Assembly: GCA_964017145.1 (NCBI GenBank)
Contig: OZ024844.1
Location: 1,798,001 to 1,862,000, forward strand
Reading direction: 5' to 3'
From: Agrocybe praecox
Taxonomy: Eukaryota > Basidiomycota > Agaricomycetes > Agaricales > Agrocybaceae
Length of the DNA: 64,000 nt
The translations under genes and the position numbers were made by a program. Below, piece by piece: positions 46,354-56,197 of this stretch. Under the pieces are notes generated by a model. It did not search any database and was not told the origin of the DNA. It saw nothing but the letters and a program-made list of their open reading frames with translations. How positions within the stretch are numbered: position 1 is the first letter of the stretch; each line of letters starts with the position of its first letter.

Positions 46354-46777
46354 ATGTGCCATAACGTCTGTTTCTTTTTGATCGCCCTGTGAATTCTGCT
46401 GAATGGCAGGGATACTCACCACCAGGTCATTGATGGACGCTATCACCCGGAATGTGGTCATTTCTACGCAATGGCTACCAGAAAACAGGATTGTTACAAG
46501 ACAAATTGTCTCTTCAGTGAACGTCATGTCTCCGGTATGTCTTTCCCTTTGTTCGTCTCTGCCGTTCTCAACTTTCCATCCAGGTTGTATATCGTCTGCA
46601 TGCAACCGAATGATGTCTGCTCCAGCACACAATCCGATAAGACTCAGTCCCACAGCCTGCGCAGAGTGCAGCCTTGACGCACGAAAAAAATCCGCAGAGA
46701 AATCTACCGGTACCGGGACAAAAATGCTCGTTATGCGAGGTTGTTACAGCACGAAGATAATCAATGAAGGGTCTTAA
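46354..46777 (+). CDS. Small Cys/His-rich protein, copy B (104 aa)
   Basis: Second member of the mini-protein family seen at 2441. Three exons: 46354-46365 (only MCHN), 46426-46534, and 46584-46777. The introns are 60 and 49 nt; the second has GTATGT...CCATCCAG. The spliced protein has C2, C14-G-H16, C27, C32, S35, H38, C42, C47, C66 and C69. Every one of these positions is identical to copy A, although the residues between them differ almost completely. This confirms the 12-nt first exon, which no gene caller would trust on its own. After C69 it has a 35-residue basic Ser/Thr/Lys tail that copy A lacks. No signal peptide, no membrane segment. Zinc binding is inferred; the function is unknown. 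Confidence 0.72.
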
Positions 46778-47233
46778 TGTATCAGTCGACATGGGGCAGA
46801 CGCAGATATATAATAACAGTGGGATTGATTTCGCTAGTGTGGTCTAGTCCTTGGTTGCAGCAGGGTGTATGCACATAATTATACTTAAAGTGTCATTGAT
46901 CTTTATTCTCCGAGATGTTCTTTCTACACGAGAACCACTACTTTTGATTTCATCGATTACCTTGTATTAATGTCAGTTATGACGGTGAGTGAATGTTATA
47001 TGAAATCAGACTGAGTCCTCAACGAGTTAGTTGCCTAATGTGGCGCGTATTGTTAAAGTAAAGCCGCGAAGGCACCGGAATCCCAGAAACCTTGTACTCA
47101 CTACCACACAGTTGTTATTCTCTAAGTGCCTTTGTTTCCTCAACTTCATATAAGGACCTCTCAAAAATGTTTTACCCGCGTACATCTTCATCATCTCAAC
47201 AACCCGCGCAATACTTGGTGACTTTTACGACCA
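46778..47233. other. Intergenic, no gene recognised
   Basis: 3' flank of mini-gene B and 5' flank of the gene at 47234. An ATG at 47167 is open for 48 codons in another frame and does not lead into the downstream protein. Confidence 0.45.
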
Positions 47234-48990
47234 ATGGGTCGCTCAGCTCACGATTTCGACAGTTATACTTATGGCAGGGGAGACCTCCGCATCTACATGA
47301 AGAATTTTGAGCTACCGGATCCCGAGATACGTGAACCTTCAGCGAACGGGACGTTCATATTACCCGCCGTAGACAGCCGTTTCACCAAAAATCACCAGCA
47401 TAGCAAACTCGATATACAGCACGAAGTATGGCGCTGTCTAGAGACTGTACACGCTTTAGGGCCACAGCTTACTAGCCTAGTTCGACCTTGTATGTCATCT
47501 TTCTTTCGTCTCTAACCCTACACGTAACTTAGGATTTTTTACAGGGATTGATAGAACATTTTTTCCTGTGCCCAACTTACTACTAAATTGGGAATACTTT
47601 GCGCGCCCAAACGACCCCAGATATAATCTCCCGCATCATATACCTCCTTTGTATATCGAAACATTTACTGAGATAACAGAGTAAGTCGTTGTGAAAGCAT
47701 TAACTTGGTATATTATGCTGAACGATATTTTCTTTGCGACTCAGTGTATACACTTGGGTTGCTCTGGCAGCAGTTACCGCAATGCGCGTCTTCCACTACC
47801 AAGATCGAAATTTTAGGAACATGTCATTATTTTCAAGTCAAAATGCAAATAATAGCTCAGGTCTGAACCCAGTTATATTTGACTATATCGTCTGGAAAAG
47901 AGATCCAAATGCACCGACGCCAGAACCTTCGAAAGATGAAACTAAAACTGAAACTGACAAGGACTCGAAAGAGAAGAAAGAGAAGGAGATTCAGAGCGAA
48001 CCTATCGTCCTTGCGTACCTATCTCCTCACAGTCTGACAGCGAGAGAATTGGAGGAACTTGTAGATTGCGGAGCGGTGAGTTTCCCTCTTCATTAATCGC
48101 ACGAAAAGAATAGTTCTCTCATGAAAATTGCAGTTCCCAGTGTACGACAGTATGGACCTACACAATCTGCAAGGCAAATATCGATTGTGGGCAAAGGTAT
48201 AAATACCACGCAGTGATGGACATTATAGTCAACAGATTAACCCCCATGCCACCTTCTTTAGATTTGGGATGCTTGCCAAGTAGAAAAGACGCAATGGTTC
48301 ATTCTTACCAATTACACGCATTGGGTTTTCGGTGGTTTCTCGAAAGGTGAGTCGTGCATGAAAATGACTTGGTTATCCATCATGGCCTGAATTACTTTCA
48401 ACAATAGCTGGGAGAGCAGCCTACGTATCTCCAATAATTCCGTACAAACCAAAAGATAAGAAGTCGCCTTCAGTTCTGGAATGGATAACATTCTGGATGG
48501 CATCAGCTTGCAATAGAACAAATTTCACACTTCCGAAGGTGGGTATAGTCCAGATATTTTTCTTACACACTTTACCGTTCATCTCATACACAAAAATCTC
48601 GTTCTTATTTCTGGCAGATATTTGAACCTATAACGACCTCCCACGATTTTTATCCAAGCCAAGTGAAAAATATACCGCCAGCGCCTCCCTCTATATCTGT
48701 ATGGTCAGGCACGTATTGTTCTTTCTAGGTCGCTTACTCTCTGTTGATATTTGTTACATACACCAAAAGATCCAGGAGAAGCCATCGACATCGACATGGA
48801 CTCAATCTTGGCGCGAGAAACCAGCCCAGTCCCTCCTCACGTTGATAAAGATGAAATGAATGCATGGATTGGAGTTTGCAGAGAAAATTTCCCCCTTCAA
48901 CAACTGGTTGACGAAGACGACTTCCAGTTTGGACCTGAACCAGTGGAACTCTTTGAAATGAATAAACCACGCGGCGAATGGATGTTATAA
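47234..48990 (+). CDS. Basidiomycete hypothetical protein
   Basis: Function unknown; I recognise it as a type common in mushroom genomes. The ATG at 47234 opens MGRSAHDFDSYTYGRGDL. Conserved-looking blocks follow: ELPDPEIRE (about 47312), HEVWRCLETVHALGPQL, DRTFFPVPNLLLNWEYFARP and PPLYIETFTEITDVYTWVALAAVTA. PVIFDYIVWKRD comes before a Lys/Glu/Thr-rich loop (about 47915-48000). Then come GAFPVYDSMDLHNLQGKYRL, the most striking block KIWDACQVEKTQWFILTNYT with HWVFGGFSKAG (about 48262-48345), and an acidic end (VDEDDFQFGPEPVELFEM) before the stop at 48990. Eight or so exons. No membrane segments or known catalytic motif. Start choice is moderate; an upstream exon is possible. Confidence 0.72.
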
Positions 48991-49120
48991 TTTTATTAGT
49001 TCCGTCAAAAGCCTAGAACCTATATATAATTATTTTAGTGATACACACCCCTACCCATACCAACATTTACGAATTTATCTCAGTTTACAGTCACAATGAT
49101 TGGTCGATATTTCCCAAAAC

Positions 49121-50452
49121 TTACGCATGCTGCAATGGGGTATGACCACCGTGTGAAGAACTGGGAGTCCTGCCTAGTCCAGGGTCTGCATTGGTTGGTT
49201 GTGACTGGGGATCTCCCAGTACGATCGAATTCAACTGTGCAGGTGGAATAAAGAGACGAGAACGAGGATGGCGTTGAGCAGGTGGAGGCACCTAATTTAC
49301 GGCAACGATGATGTAGACAGGAACAAAGCAATAATAAAAGTTACGTACGGAAACAATTGAAGTAAGGTATGGATATGTATCCAGGTCCTGCGCGGAATAA
49401 AATTCAAGAATAATGCCAAGAGCCTCTAAAAGACAAATACATGAGTGATCTAGTCATCAAAAGGATCATTGCTCACCAGAAACCTGACGAAGTTCGTTTT
49501 CGTCTAGAGTATAATAGTCAATAGCTGCCCTGGATGCATCGGGCGAAGGTGGTTTATGGGATGGAGGTGTAGGAAGAGAGGTAGATGGAGCAGTAGCTGA
49601 TACACGTGCATCTAGAGAAGGGGAATTCGGACCGTCTACAAGTCTTTGGGAGAGTATGTAACAAGCGATGGCGATAAGTCTCGGTGGATAGAGGATGCAA
49701 ACGGGGGTCCTATAGCTGTATAACGCTCATTGGGCTTGATTGCATTCACACCAATAATAAACACTCACGAGTCATGCGCGAGGCTCCAGGCGTATTCTTG
49801 AACTTCCATTTCACTCCCTAGAGCCTCAAATAATTCCAAAAGTTCTGCATGAGGACTGTCTACAACAAAGTCAAAGCACAACGATTCCAATAGCACTTCC
49901 TCGGTCAGAAGGATAGCGGCTTGACAATTATCAACCTCCTGTTGAACATGAGAAACGAAAGGTCAGAGACGTGGGGAGATGAAACGCACTTTGCTCTCGA
50001 CTGGGATAGTAGACACATCAATGTTATTCACTTTTGCTTGATAAACCCTGGCCACGTCTCTTAGCTTGCGGCCACACTCCTCGGTTTTGGTAGCAAGGAA
50101 AATACAAGATGCAGCAACGTCCTTTGTGTCAATCTAATCAGCAAAGGAATAAGCCTCGCGTCATCATCCGAACAAGTACCTGGCGGTGAAAATCATCCAT
50201 TGCAAAACGCATGTAAAATCGATGGAACCAAGTGGCTGCTGTGCACATAGCTGAAGTTGGACTAAATAGTTTTTAGAAGAAGCATGAAAACTAAAATGAA
50301 AAGCCTTACAGTGCCAAAGAAGAGCCCAAACGATACAAAAATTCAACGCCTCTTGCCCTGTCGTACATTTCTTTCTCAAGGAGGCAGGATGAGGGCGTCT
50401 CTGCCAGGGAGTAAACGGAAAAAAGCCATTGGGATTGTTCATTAACGGTCAT
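49121..50452 (-). CDS. Cyclin of the T/K/L type (Pch1/CTK2-like)
   Basis: Regulatory subunit for a transcription-elongation CDK (Cdk9/Ctk1 type) that phosphorylates the RNA polymerase II CTD in the nucleus. The ATG at 50452 gives MTVNEQSQWLFSVYSLAETP, then KEMYDRARGVEFLYRLGSSLAL, the expected start of the cyclin box. A second ATG 10 nt downstream opens a different, unrelated frame of 92 codons and should be ignored. Box elements: TAATWFHRFYMRFAMDDF, VAASCIFLATKTEECGRKLR, LLTEEVLLESLCFDFVVDSP, EVQEYAWSLAHDSYRTPVC and LYPPRLIAIACYILS. A Ser/Pro-rich linker (about 49540-49630) and a Pro/Ser-rich end with HGGHTPLQHA-stop complete it. The specific CDK partner is inferred only from similarity to Pch1 and CycT. 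Confidence 0.85.
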
Positions 50453-51758
50453 GTCCACTAGTTATAAGGTGGCCCGTGGACATCTGGCGGGGTGGATGAG
50501 GGACGTCGCGAGCAGTGCAAGACAGACGCCTCGGCTGACGTTCAAGATGACGGCACATTACATAATGCCATCAATTGCTATATTTACCTCTTCGCGAAAC
50601 TAACTTTGTCTCTTTCCGGTCGTCTTTTTTCACGTCGTTTCTAAACCTAAACATGTTCTTTTGCGGCCCTGAGTCTAGGCGCGAAAGTAAAATTGCTCAT
50701 TTCATTCTCTTTTATCCGCACACTTTTTTTTTCTTCATATCATACCGCAAAGTTTTGACAAGTTTCCCTGACTCCAACAAGACTCCCAAGTCCCAATTTC
50801 GTGAGCCACTTTTGGTGGCCGATAACTCGCTAATTGCTTCTCGGTGTAGGCCCAAAATTTATCTTCTCGTCCCTGGACTCCTCACCTCAAAAGGCTGTCC
50901 CGGCCGCACTCTCCGACTACTACTGTGCATGAGAACTCATTACTATGATCCGATGGTGGAGCTTTTGCGTTCTGGCTGACCTTATGAAGGATTATTGACT
51001 TCCTAGATTGTATGTCTTGAAAGAGATCTTTTTGTAAAGTAGCGATGGTGGCAACTCGCATCATGTATCCGATTATCTACATACAACAGATTAATATCGT
51101 GTTTTTGCCAGTGGTGCACCCCAAGTTCGCGGGGCCCAAATCATAATATCCCCGGTATATGCCAGATGCCTAGAACAACCACGTTGTAGTTTAGCTCCCT
51201 TCTCTGCCTTTGCAATTCAACAGCTGGGAAAACTTTGCTTGAAGTTCCTTTGTCGCATGCCCTCCGGCTCCCTAGAATTCTCCCGACTCCTCCACTCGAG
51301 CCAAACCATTCCTTTTCTATACCGTATATGCGTTAAGCCCACAAATCTCCACGACAAAGCTCAGGGTGGACGAGGGGGGATGCACCCAACCGGATGTTTC
51401 TCGCGGGGTGAGCTATCGTATTTTGATCTGATTCCGACAGGCGAAAAAGGGAGACAAAGGACTCGGAGCACATGCTCATATGACTTGAAATGTCGGCTGT
51501 AGATAGAGTCAAAGAGGATATTCCTTTCCTTAAACGCCTTTGACACGCTACTACTTGACTTAATGCGCCCGTGAGAAACATGCCAGGTGTGTCGACTCAT
51601 AGTATAACAAAACATCGGATTTCTATTGATGGCTTGGAAAATTAAAATAAACTAATTGTTGGTTTTGTAATTCACCGGATGGATATCATTACTGATTTAA
51701 GCAACCAGGGAACCATAGTTTGGGGGGACTTCTAGAAGTATTAACGTCGTAAAATTAT
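50453..51758. other. Intergenic 1.3 kb, no gene recognised
   Basis: Between the cyclin start and the stop of mini-gene C. Open stretches at 50575-50979 (+) and 51333-51615 (-) show no family similarity and no consistent splice pattern. I searched for a further CGH motif of the Cys/His family on both strands and found none. Confidence 0.4.
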
Positions 51759-52357
51759 TCATCTTCTCGTCCAGCCACTCTGGCCCTGGCCCTGACCCTG
51801 ACCCGGTTGTTGCTGCTGTTGCCGACAGTGGTCGCACATCCTGTCTAGCGTACGGACTACTTATATATGAGCTTAACAAATAAATAATAAAAAGCCAACG
51901 CCACACTACGCACAAATTTGCTCAGGAAATCGTCGACTTGCAGAACGAACGATCATTGGATGAGCCGCCAGGATGAGACTAAGAACGCGATAACTTTGAA
52001 CACCTACTATTGCCAACACGTTTGCCTGCACTTTGCCCCGGTACAATCCGGTGGATGATAAGGACTGAACTTGCAGTCGACCTCAGCACAATGTACCTGG
52101 AGAAAAAAGGGTCCCCATCCGTCAGCAGTGTCTTTGTAAGTACTACGAAAATAATCACAATTTCATCTGGCTGCGCAAAAGAAAAAAAAAGAGGTCAGCT
52201 CATACGATCACGCGCTAAAAATAAAAAACGGAATACAACATACCAGTCTATATTCGTGACCGCACTGCGCATACTTGTCTTGAATTCTATCAAAGAAGGT
52301 GAGAAGGAAGGGACCTCATAATGAAATGGTGTCCACCCACTGGCGCCAACGACACAT
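51759..52357 (-). CDS. Small Cys/His-rich protein, copy C (89 aa, six exons)
   Basis: Third member of the mini-protein family. Exons on the minus strand: 52341-52357, 52244-52286, 52159-52170, 52008-52096, 51914-51936 and 51759-51844, all with GT-AG introns of 54-73 nt. The protein begins MCRWRQIQDKYAQCGHEYRL. The 12-nt exon adds PDEI, then VHCAEVDCKFSPYHPPDC, KCRQTCWQY, RRFPEQIYRMCDHC and a Gln/Gly tail. C2, C14-G-H16, C27, C32, S35, H38, C42 and C47 fall exactly where they do in copies A and B; the last pair is C65/C68, one residue earlier, and C51 is extra. The correct spacing depends on including the micro-exon. Only if exon 5 is read through does the protein end early (TAG 51906-51908). 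A TATA box lies 103 bp upstream. Function unknown. Confidence 0.74.
52159..52170 (-). other. 12-nt micro-exon in mini-gene C
   Basis: CCAGATGAAATT, encoding P-D-E-I, bounded by acceptor TTGCGCAG and donor GTGATT. Leaving it out keeps frame but shortens the spacing between H16 and C27 by four residues, breaking the lattice shared with copies A and B. Confidence 0.65.
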
Positions 52358-52459
52358 TGGGGTAGGAAAAAATGGTAAAAAAACAGGCCAGGTGAATTTT
52401 GAATCTAGAGAAAAGAAGAGAAGGATTGGCGACTTGGAGATGGAGGAGAATTTGCCGCC

Positions 52460-52467
52460 TTTTTATA
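52460..52467 (-). promoter_or_regulatory. TATA box of mini-gene C
   Basis: TATAAAAA on the minus strand, 103 bp upstream of the ATG at 52357. It supports transcription of this small gene. Confidence 0.5.
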
Positions 52468-53161
52468 TGTTGAGATAGTCGCGAAGCACCTTCCACCTGG
52501 CTGCTGTAGCGACATGTCACAGATCAGCTTTGATTTCGGTCCGTCATAGATGAAGAGCAGACGAGATTTCATTTGAACCGTAAATGCAACAGACACCGTG
52601 TCCTTTGACTTTGGCAACGGGTGGAACACGCCGGAAAGGTCAATCCTTGAAGAGATATGCGATAAATCGCTGATTCACCTCGATCTTCCAAACCCTATAG
52701 TTAAAATCCAAATGCGTGTGTATATAGCATAAGGAGTCCTTTAAGCTTCTAATCGCAGGCTTTGAAAGGAATCCCATGCTTCTGTTCACTCTCTGGAGTG
52801 AAAAGGAAGACATACTCATTATAACGCCAGTGAAAAGCTGATTTTGAAATCATATACATCTTTACAAAGTTAACACAGTGATTACTAATTCACAGATACC
52901 GTCTGTACCTTGGATCCTGGACAGGCGGATTAAAGAAACAATATTTTCCGATTCGGGGATTGGAAACACGGGTCAACCCAGGAGATATTTGTATAGTGCA
53001 GACAAAAGGCCACCTGGAGACAGCATCAACTTCCATGGTTGGAATATGATAATCGCCTTATCACGCCAATCCATCTAGAGATCTATGGTGAGGACCAACC
53101 CTTTAGCCATTACTGGATCTGTCAATTTTTGTATAGACAGTGTCTGACATCATCCAGTGTT
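52468..53161. other. Intergenic upstream of mini-gene C and downstream of eIF2B alpha
   Basis: An open minus-strand stretch (52405-52629) reads VFHPLPKSKDTVSVAFTVQM and onward; it overlaps the promoter of mini-gene C and matches nothing known. A TATATA word at about 52720-52725 could serve a minus-strand transcript. No supported gene. Confidence 0.35.
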
Positions 53162-54620
53162 CATCCAGCAAACATGCCGACGAGGTATTGACTGACGCCT
53201 TCCGGCGTTAAACTCCCCACATCCGAAAACACCAAAGAAATTAGATCAGGCCTAGTTGCCGTTCGGGGCATCAATGTTGTAAACTCGGAACGGCAGAAAT
53301 AAGTGAATAGACTGACCGTGTATAATCCACATCGGGGTTGTTCTGGGAAATTTGCTCTTGGGTTATTTTTGAAGAGACGAGATCCGGCTGACTTTGAGTG
53401 GGAGGAGAAGAGGATTCACTCGCGGGCTTTGTAATTTCAGGAGCAGACGAGTCGGGTAGGGAGAGTCGGGGAAATGAAAGGATTTTTGAATTGTGACTTG
53501 GGAGATCGTACTGAGATAGCGGAAACAGGCGGTGAAATTTGTAGCTGAAAAAGAAGGTTATGTCATTGAGTGTCAAGAGGTTGCCATCGATAGGATTATA
53601 AAAATATAACACTTACCTTTCAGCGAGTGCATAGAAGGGTTTGTTAGCTGCTCTGGCAATGATAGCGATTTGATTGCTGCCAACAGCATTCACCAGTCCA
53701 CCACTCTCAACGACGGCTTCGGATCCCACGAGGACAAAGTCTACTTTGTCCATGACATATGCGACTGCGGAGTCTAGTATTACAGTACTTGGTACACCCG
53801 CGGCTGTGAGTTCTTCGGCAGTCTTAATCCTGTGATTTGACAATTAAGGTTCCTACAAGGAAAAAAAAGGATTAATCACCTACCCCAGACCTCGCGGACG
53901 GGCTTCTGTGACGAAGACTGAGAAAAAAAAAGACAAAAGTCAATAATATGATCTCCACCGAAGAGAATTAGTTAACTCACCGGAAATACGCTTTCGCTTG
54001 TGGGCCAGGAGTAAAGTTTGCATCACGACTCGTGAATACGAGTGAGTTAGAATCTATTCAAATTGGAGTACATATGTGACAGAAAAAAATGTTAGGCTCA
54101 CGACAGAACCATCTTTGATAAAGCCAAAGGCCAGCTCTGCGATTTTGTTGCGATATGTGAGAGCTTCTGTAGCATAATTCTGGCCTTGACGAATGAGTTC
54201 TTTCTTGAGATTTGTGAAATTCTAGCCGAGGGAGAATGAGAATGAAGGGGAAATTGGGAAGACTGGCACGCATACATCGGAGTCATGAGGAAAGAGAGTA
54301 ACAAAAGCGATAAACAATTCACAACCGGCATTGATGCTGATCGGGTTAGAGGATTTTTTCTTGAGAGCCTCTGCGCCATCGTTGAGAGCCGTGGAGAGTT
54401 CGAACATGGTGCCCGCTTTGAATGATAAAAGAGAGATTAGGCGAAAGCGATTAGACTATATATGACATACCATCAGAGTTTTCTAGCAGCTCTGTGAGGG
54501 CTAAAATGGCAGCAAGCGGAGTTGCGATCTACAGAATGAATGATATTTCAGTGAGAGAATGAATTGGAATACCTGGCCATCCCTGAGAATGCGCTCAAAG
54601 GCAGCGTATATGTCGAACAT
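53162..54620 (-). CDS. GCN3: Translation initiation factor eIF2B subunit alpha (GCN3)
   Basis: Regulatory alpha subunit of the eIF2B guanine-nucleotide exchange factor; it senses phosphorylated eIF2 and so controls general translation and the Gcn4-type response. The ATG at 54620 gives MFDIYAAFERILRDGQ. Then come IATPLAAILALTELLENS, MFELSTALNDGAEALKKKS and NPISINAGCELFIAFVTLF. After these lie IKDGSVILTHSYSRVVMQTL, ISVFVTEARPRGLGIKTAEEL, AVAYVMDKVDFVLVGSEAVV and SGGLVNAVGSNQIAIIARA (about 53660-53710). PFYALAERYKFHRLFPLSQYDLP and, after a Ser/Pro/Gln-rich linker (about 53340-53470), DYTRPDLISLVFSDVGSLTP follow, ending QYLVGMFAG-stop at 53162. All blocks fit the family; the linker is longer than in yeast. 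About nine introns. Confidence 0.94.
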
Positions 54621-54743
54621 GATGGAAGGGAGGAAAGTGACATGTGACCGAAATAGTTTGGAGGGAGGAGAGAGTGACCGGATTAGTCTGTTCGGGCGTG
54701 AATACACGTGTATTTATGACCGACGCTATTCCCCTTAGCCTCG

Positions 54744-54862
54744 TATAAAAACCTGCCCCAAACTGGGATGCTGCTTGTCTGACTCCCCGACGCGTTTCTC
54801 GGTACCCTTCCCTTTCTTTTCTTCTTTTTCACCTCTTTTTCTTATTATTCTCTTATTATACA
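54744..54862 (+). promoter_or_regulatory. TATA box and pyrimidine tract of the gene at 54866
   Basis: TATAAAA at 54744-54750, about 120 bp before the ATG, followed by an almost pure T/C run from about 54800 to 54860. This pair is typical of highly expressed fungal genes. Confidence 0.6.
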
Positions 54863-54865
54863 GTC

Positions 54866-55486
54866 ATGTCCAAGCCAGAGGTCGTCTTTTCAAGTGTGGT
54901 GTCCAACATGGACGAATGGGCCAACCGCACTCATATCCCCCTCACTACCGCAGACGCTCTCGGCACTACTTACGCTCGAGCTCACCGTTGGCTTCAGGCT
55001 CTCAAACTCCAGCTTGTTCGTGAATACCACTGGGAAGAAATGCAATCCAATGATCCTCGCATTCTTTACACAGTCCAGGTTTCTTCATCGTGGCGCGCTT
55101 CAGTGAATTTGCCCCCTGGACCCAGTGCAAAACTACAGCTTCCAGTGCACGCAGCTTCCTTTTTCTCCCCAGAGCGTCGCGTTCAATGGCAAATGGTTTT
55201 CCACAGCGACATCTTTGCAAACGTTCGCAAAGTTTGCCCCCCTGTCAACGACATTTTCAACTTGATTCAGTGTCTCCTTACCGGCCTGGTCACTATTGAA
55301 TACGACGAGGAGCTGCCCCAGGGCACTTACAAGACCACCCGTGGACTGCCCCCCGCTTCATGGGTCACCATGAACGAAGCTGCTTTGGTTGACATTTTCG
55401 GGCAAGCTCGTTACAAAGCTTTACGAAAGGCCTGCTCCGACCCCGCCACGTCTTACAAGCTTGAAATCATTCATCAACGCCGTTAA
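54866..55486 (+). CDS. Intronless unknown protein (206 aa), probably well expressed
   Basis: Not recognised. One uninterrupted frame from ATG 54866 (MSKPEVVFSSVVSNMDEWAN) to TAA 55486, in a window where other genes of this size have several introns. Codons lean to C in third position (CTC, GCC, TTC, AAC), more than in its neighbours, and the promoter looks strong. It is soluble: no signal peptide and no membrane helices. Visible parts are an N-terminal helix-like region (TTADALGTTYARAHRWLQAL), a mostly beta-looking middle (ILYTVQVSSSWRASVNLPPG), and an FSPERRVQWQMVFHSDIF block. FNLIQCLLTGLVTIEYDEEL and YKLEIIHQRR-stop close it. No catalytic motif is evident. Shares a 245-bp divergent promoter with eIF2B alpha. 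Clearly coding; role unknown. Confidence 0.8.
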   Translation: MSKPEVVFSSVVSNMDEWANRTHIPLTTADALGTTYARAHRWLQALKLQLVREYHWEEMQSNDPRILYTVQVSSSWRASVNLPPGPSAKLQLPVHAASFFSPERRVQWQMVFHSDIFANVRKVCPPVNDIFNLIQCLLTGLVTIEYDEELPQGTYKTTRGLPPASWVTMNEAALVDIFGQARYKALRKACSDPATSYKLEIIHQRR

Positions 55487-56197
55487 TTTATTTCCGCCCG
55501 TCAATGTCCTTCCACTCTTGGTACCATATCCGCATTCCCGCACCCAATACGCATCAAGACGCTTTTTAATAACCTTATTACACCTATCTTTTTTGGCCTT
55601 TCGCTCTAATTGTTTTCCATCCGCTCTCAACTGCTTGCATTCAACTCTTGAAGATACCTTAGACCATCTTGTTATTTTTCCCATCCATTTTTTTGCTACT
55701 CTTCATACCTGCATATATTTTTATTTTGGCCGCTCTACATGCATTTGTTTTCCTCCTCCTCTTCCGTACCTATGTATATATCACTGCTCAAATTCCGGCT
55801 CCTAATCGTATGCTTCCCCTCATAGTTACAATAAGTTAGACCACTTTTATATTTCCTTCCGAATTGTAGGCGCTGGCGAGGCGCTAGCCCCTCGGCTGTT
55901 GAAGAAGCCCGTGCGTCACGAAAATTACTATAGACACCGTATGTACCTTGTTACCAACACACTAATTCATCCACGATGTTTTACGGACATCAATCCTTTC
56001 TAGTCTCTTGTATTTTTATTTTTTTACTTGTCTAGGTCGTTCGCAATGAGCTCATTTCGGAATCCGGTGTTTGTCGTCGGGGTGATCGGCAAATACCGCG
56101 TATCATTTTCCCATTCCCGGATCCGATCATATTGACTCAACTGCTTACACATAAGACTACATAGTCCGCTTTACAATTATCAATTTCTGCCGCAGCC
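55487..56197. other. Intergenic, T-rich 3' flank, no gene recognised
   Basis: Long pyrimidine-rich 3' flank of the intronless gene, then a GC-richer patch with the near-palindromic GGCGCTGGCGAGGCGCTAGCC (55870-55890). No tRNA fold or protein signal was found. Confidence 0.45.

Noticed and set aside
46318..46792. Minus-strand open frames with hydrophobic stretches
   Set aside because: Overlap mini-gene B, whose plus-strand splice signals and Cys/His lattice are much better evidence.
50164..50442. 92-codon frame starting MNNPNGFFPF at the cyclin start
   Set aside because: The frame 10 nt upstream (ATG at 50452) gives the true cyclin N-terminus and joins the cyclin box; this one is a shadow.
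55866..55920. GC-rich near-palindrome considered as tRNA or terminator
   Set aside because: No A/B box or cloverleaf could be drawn; fungal genes do not use hairpin terminators.
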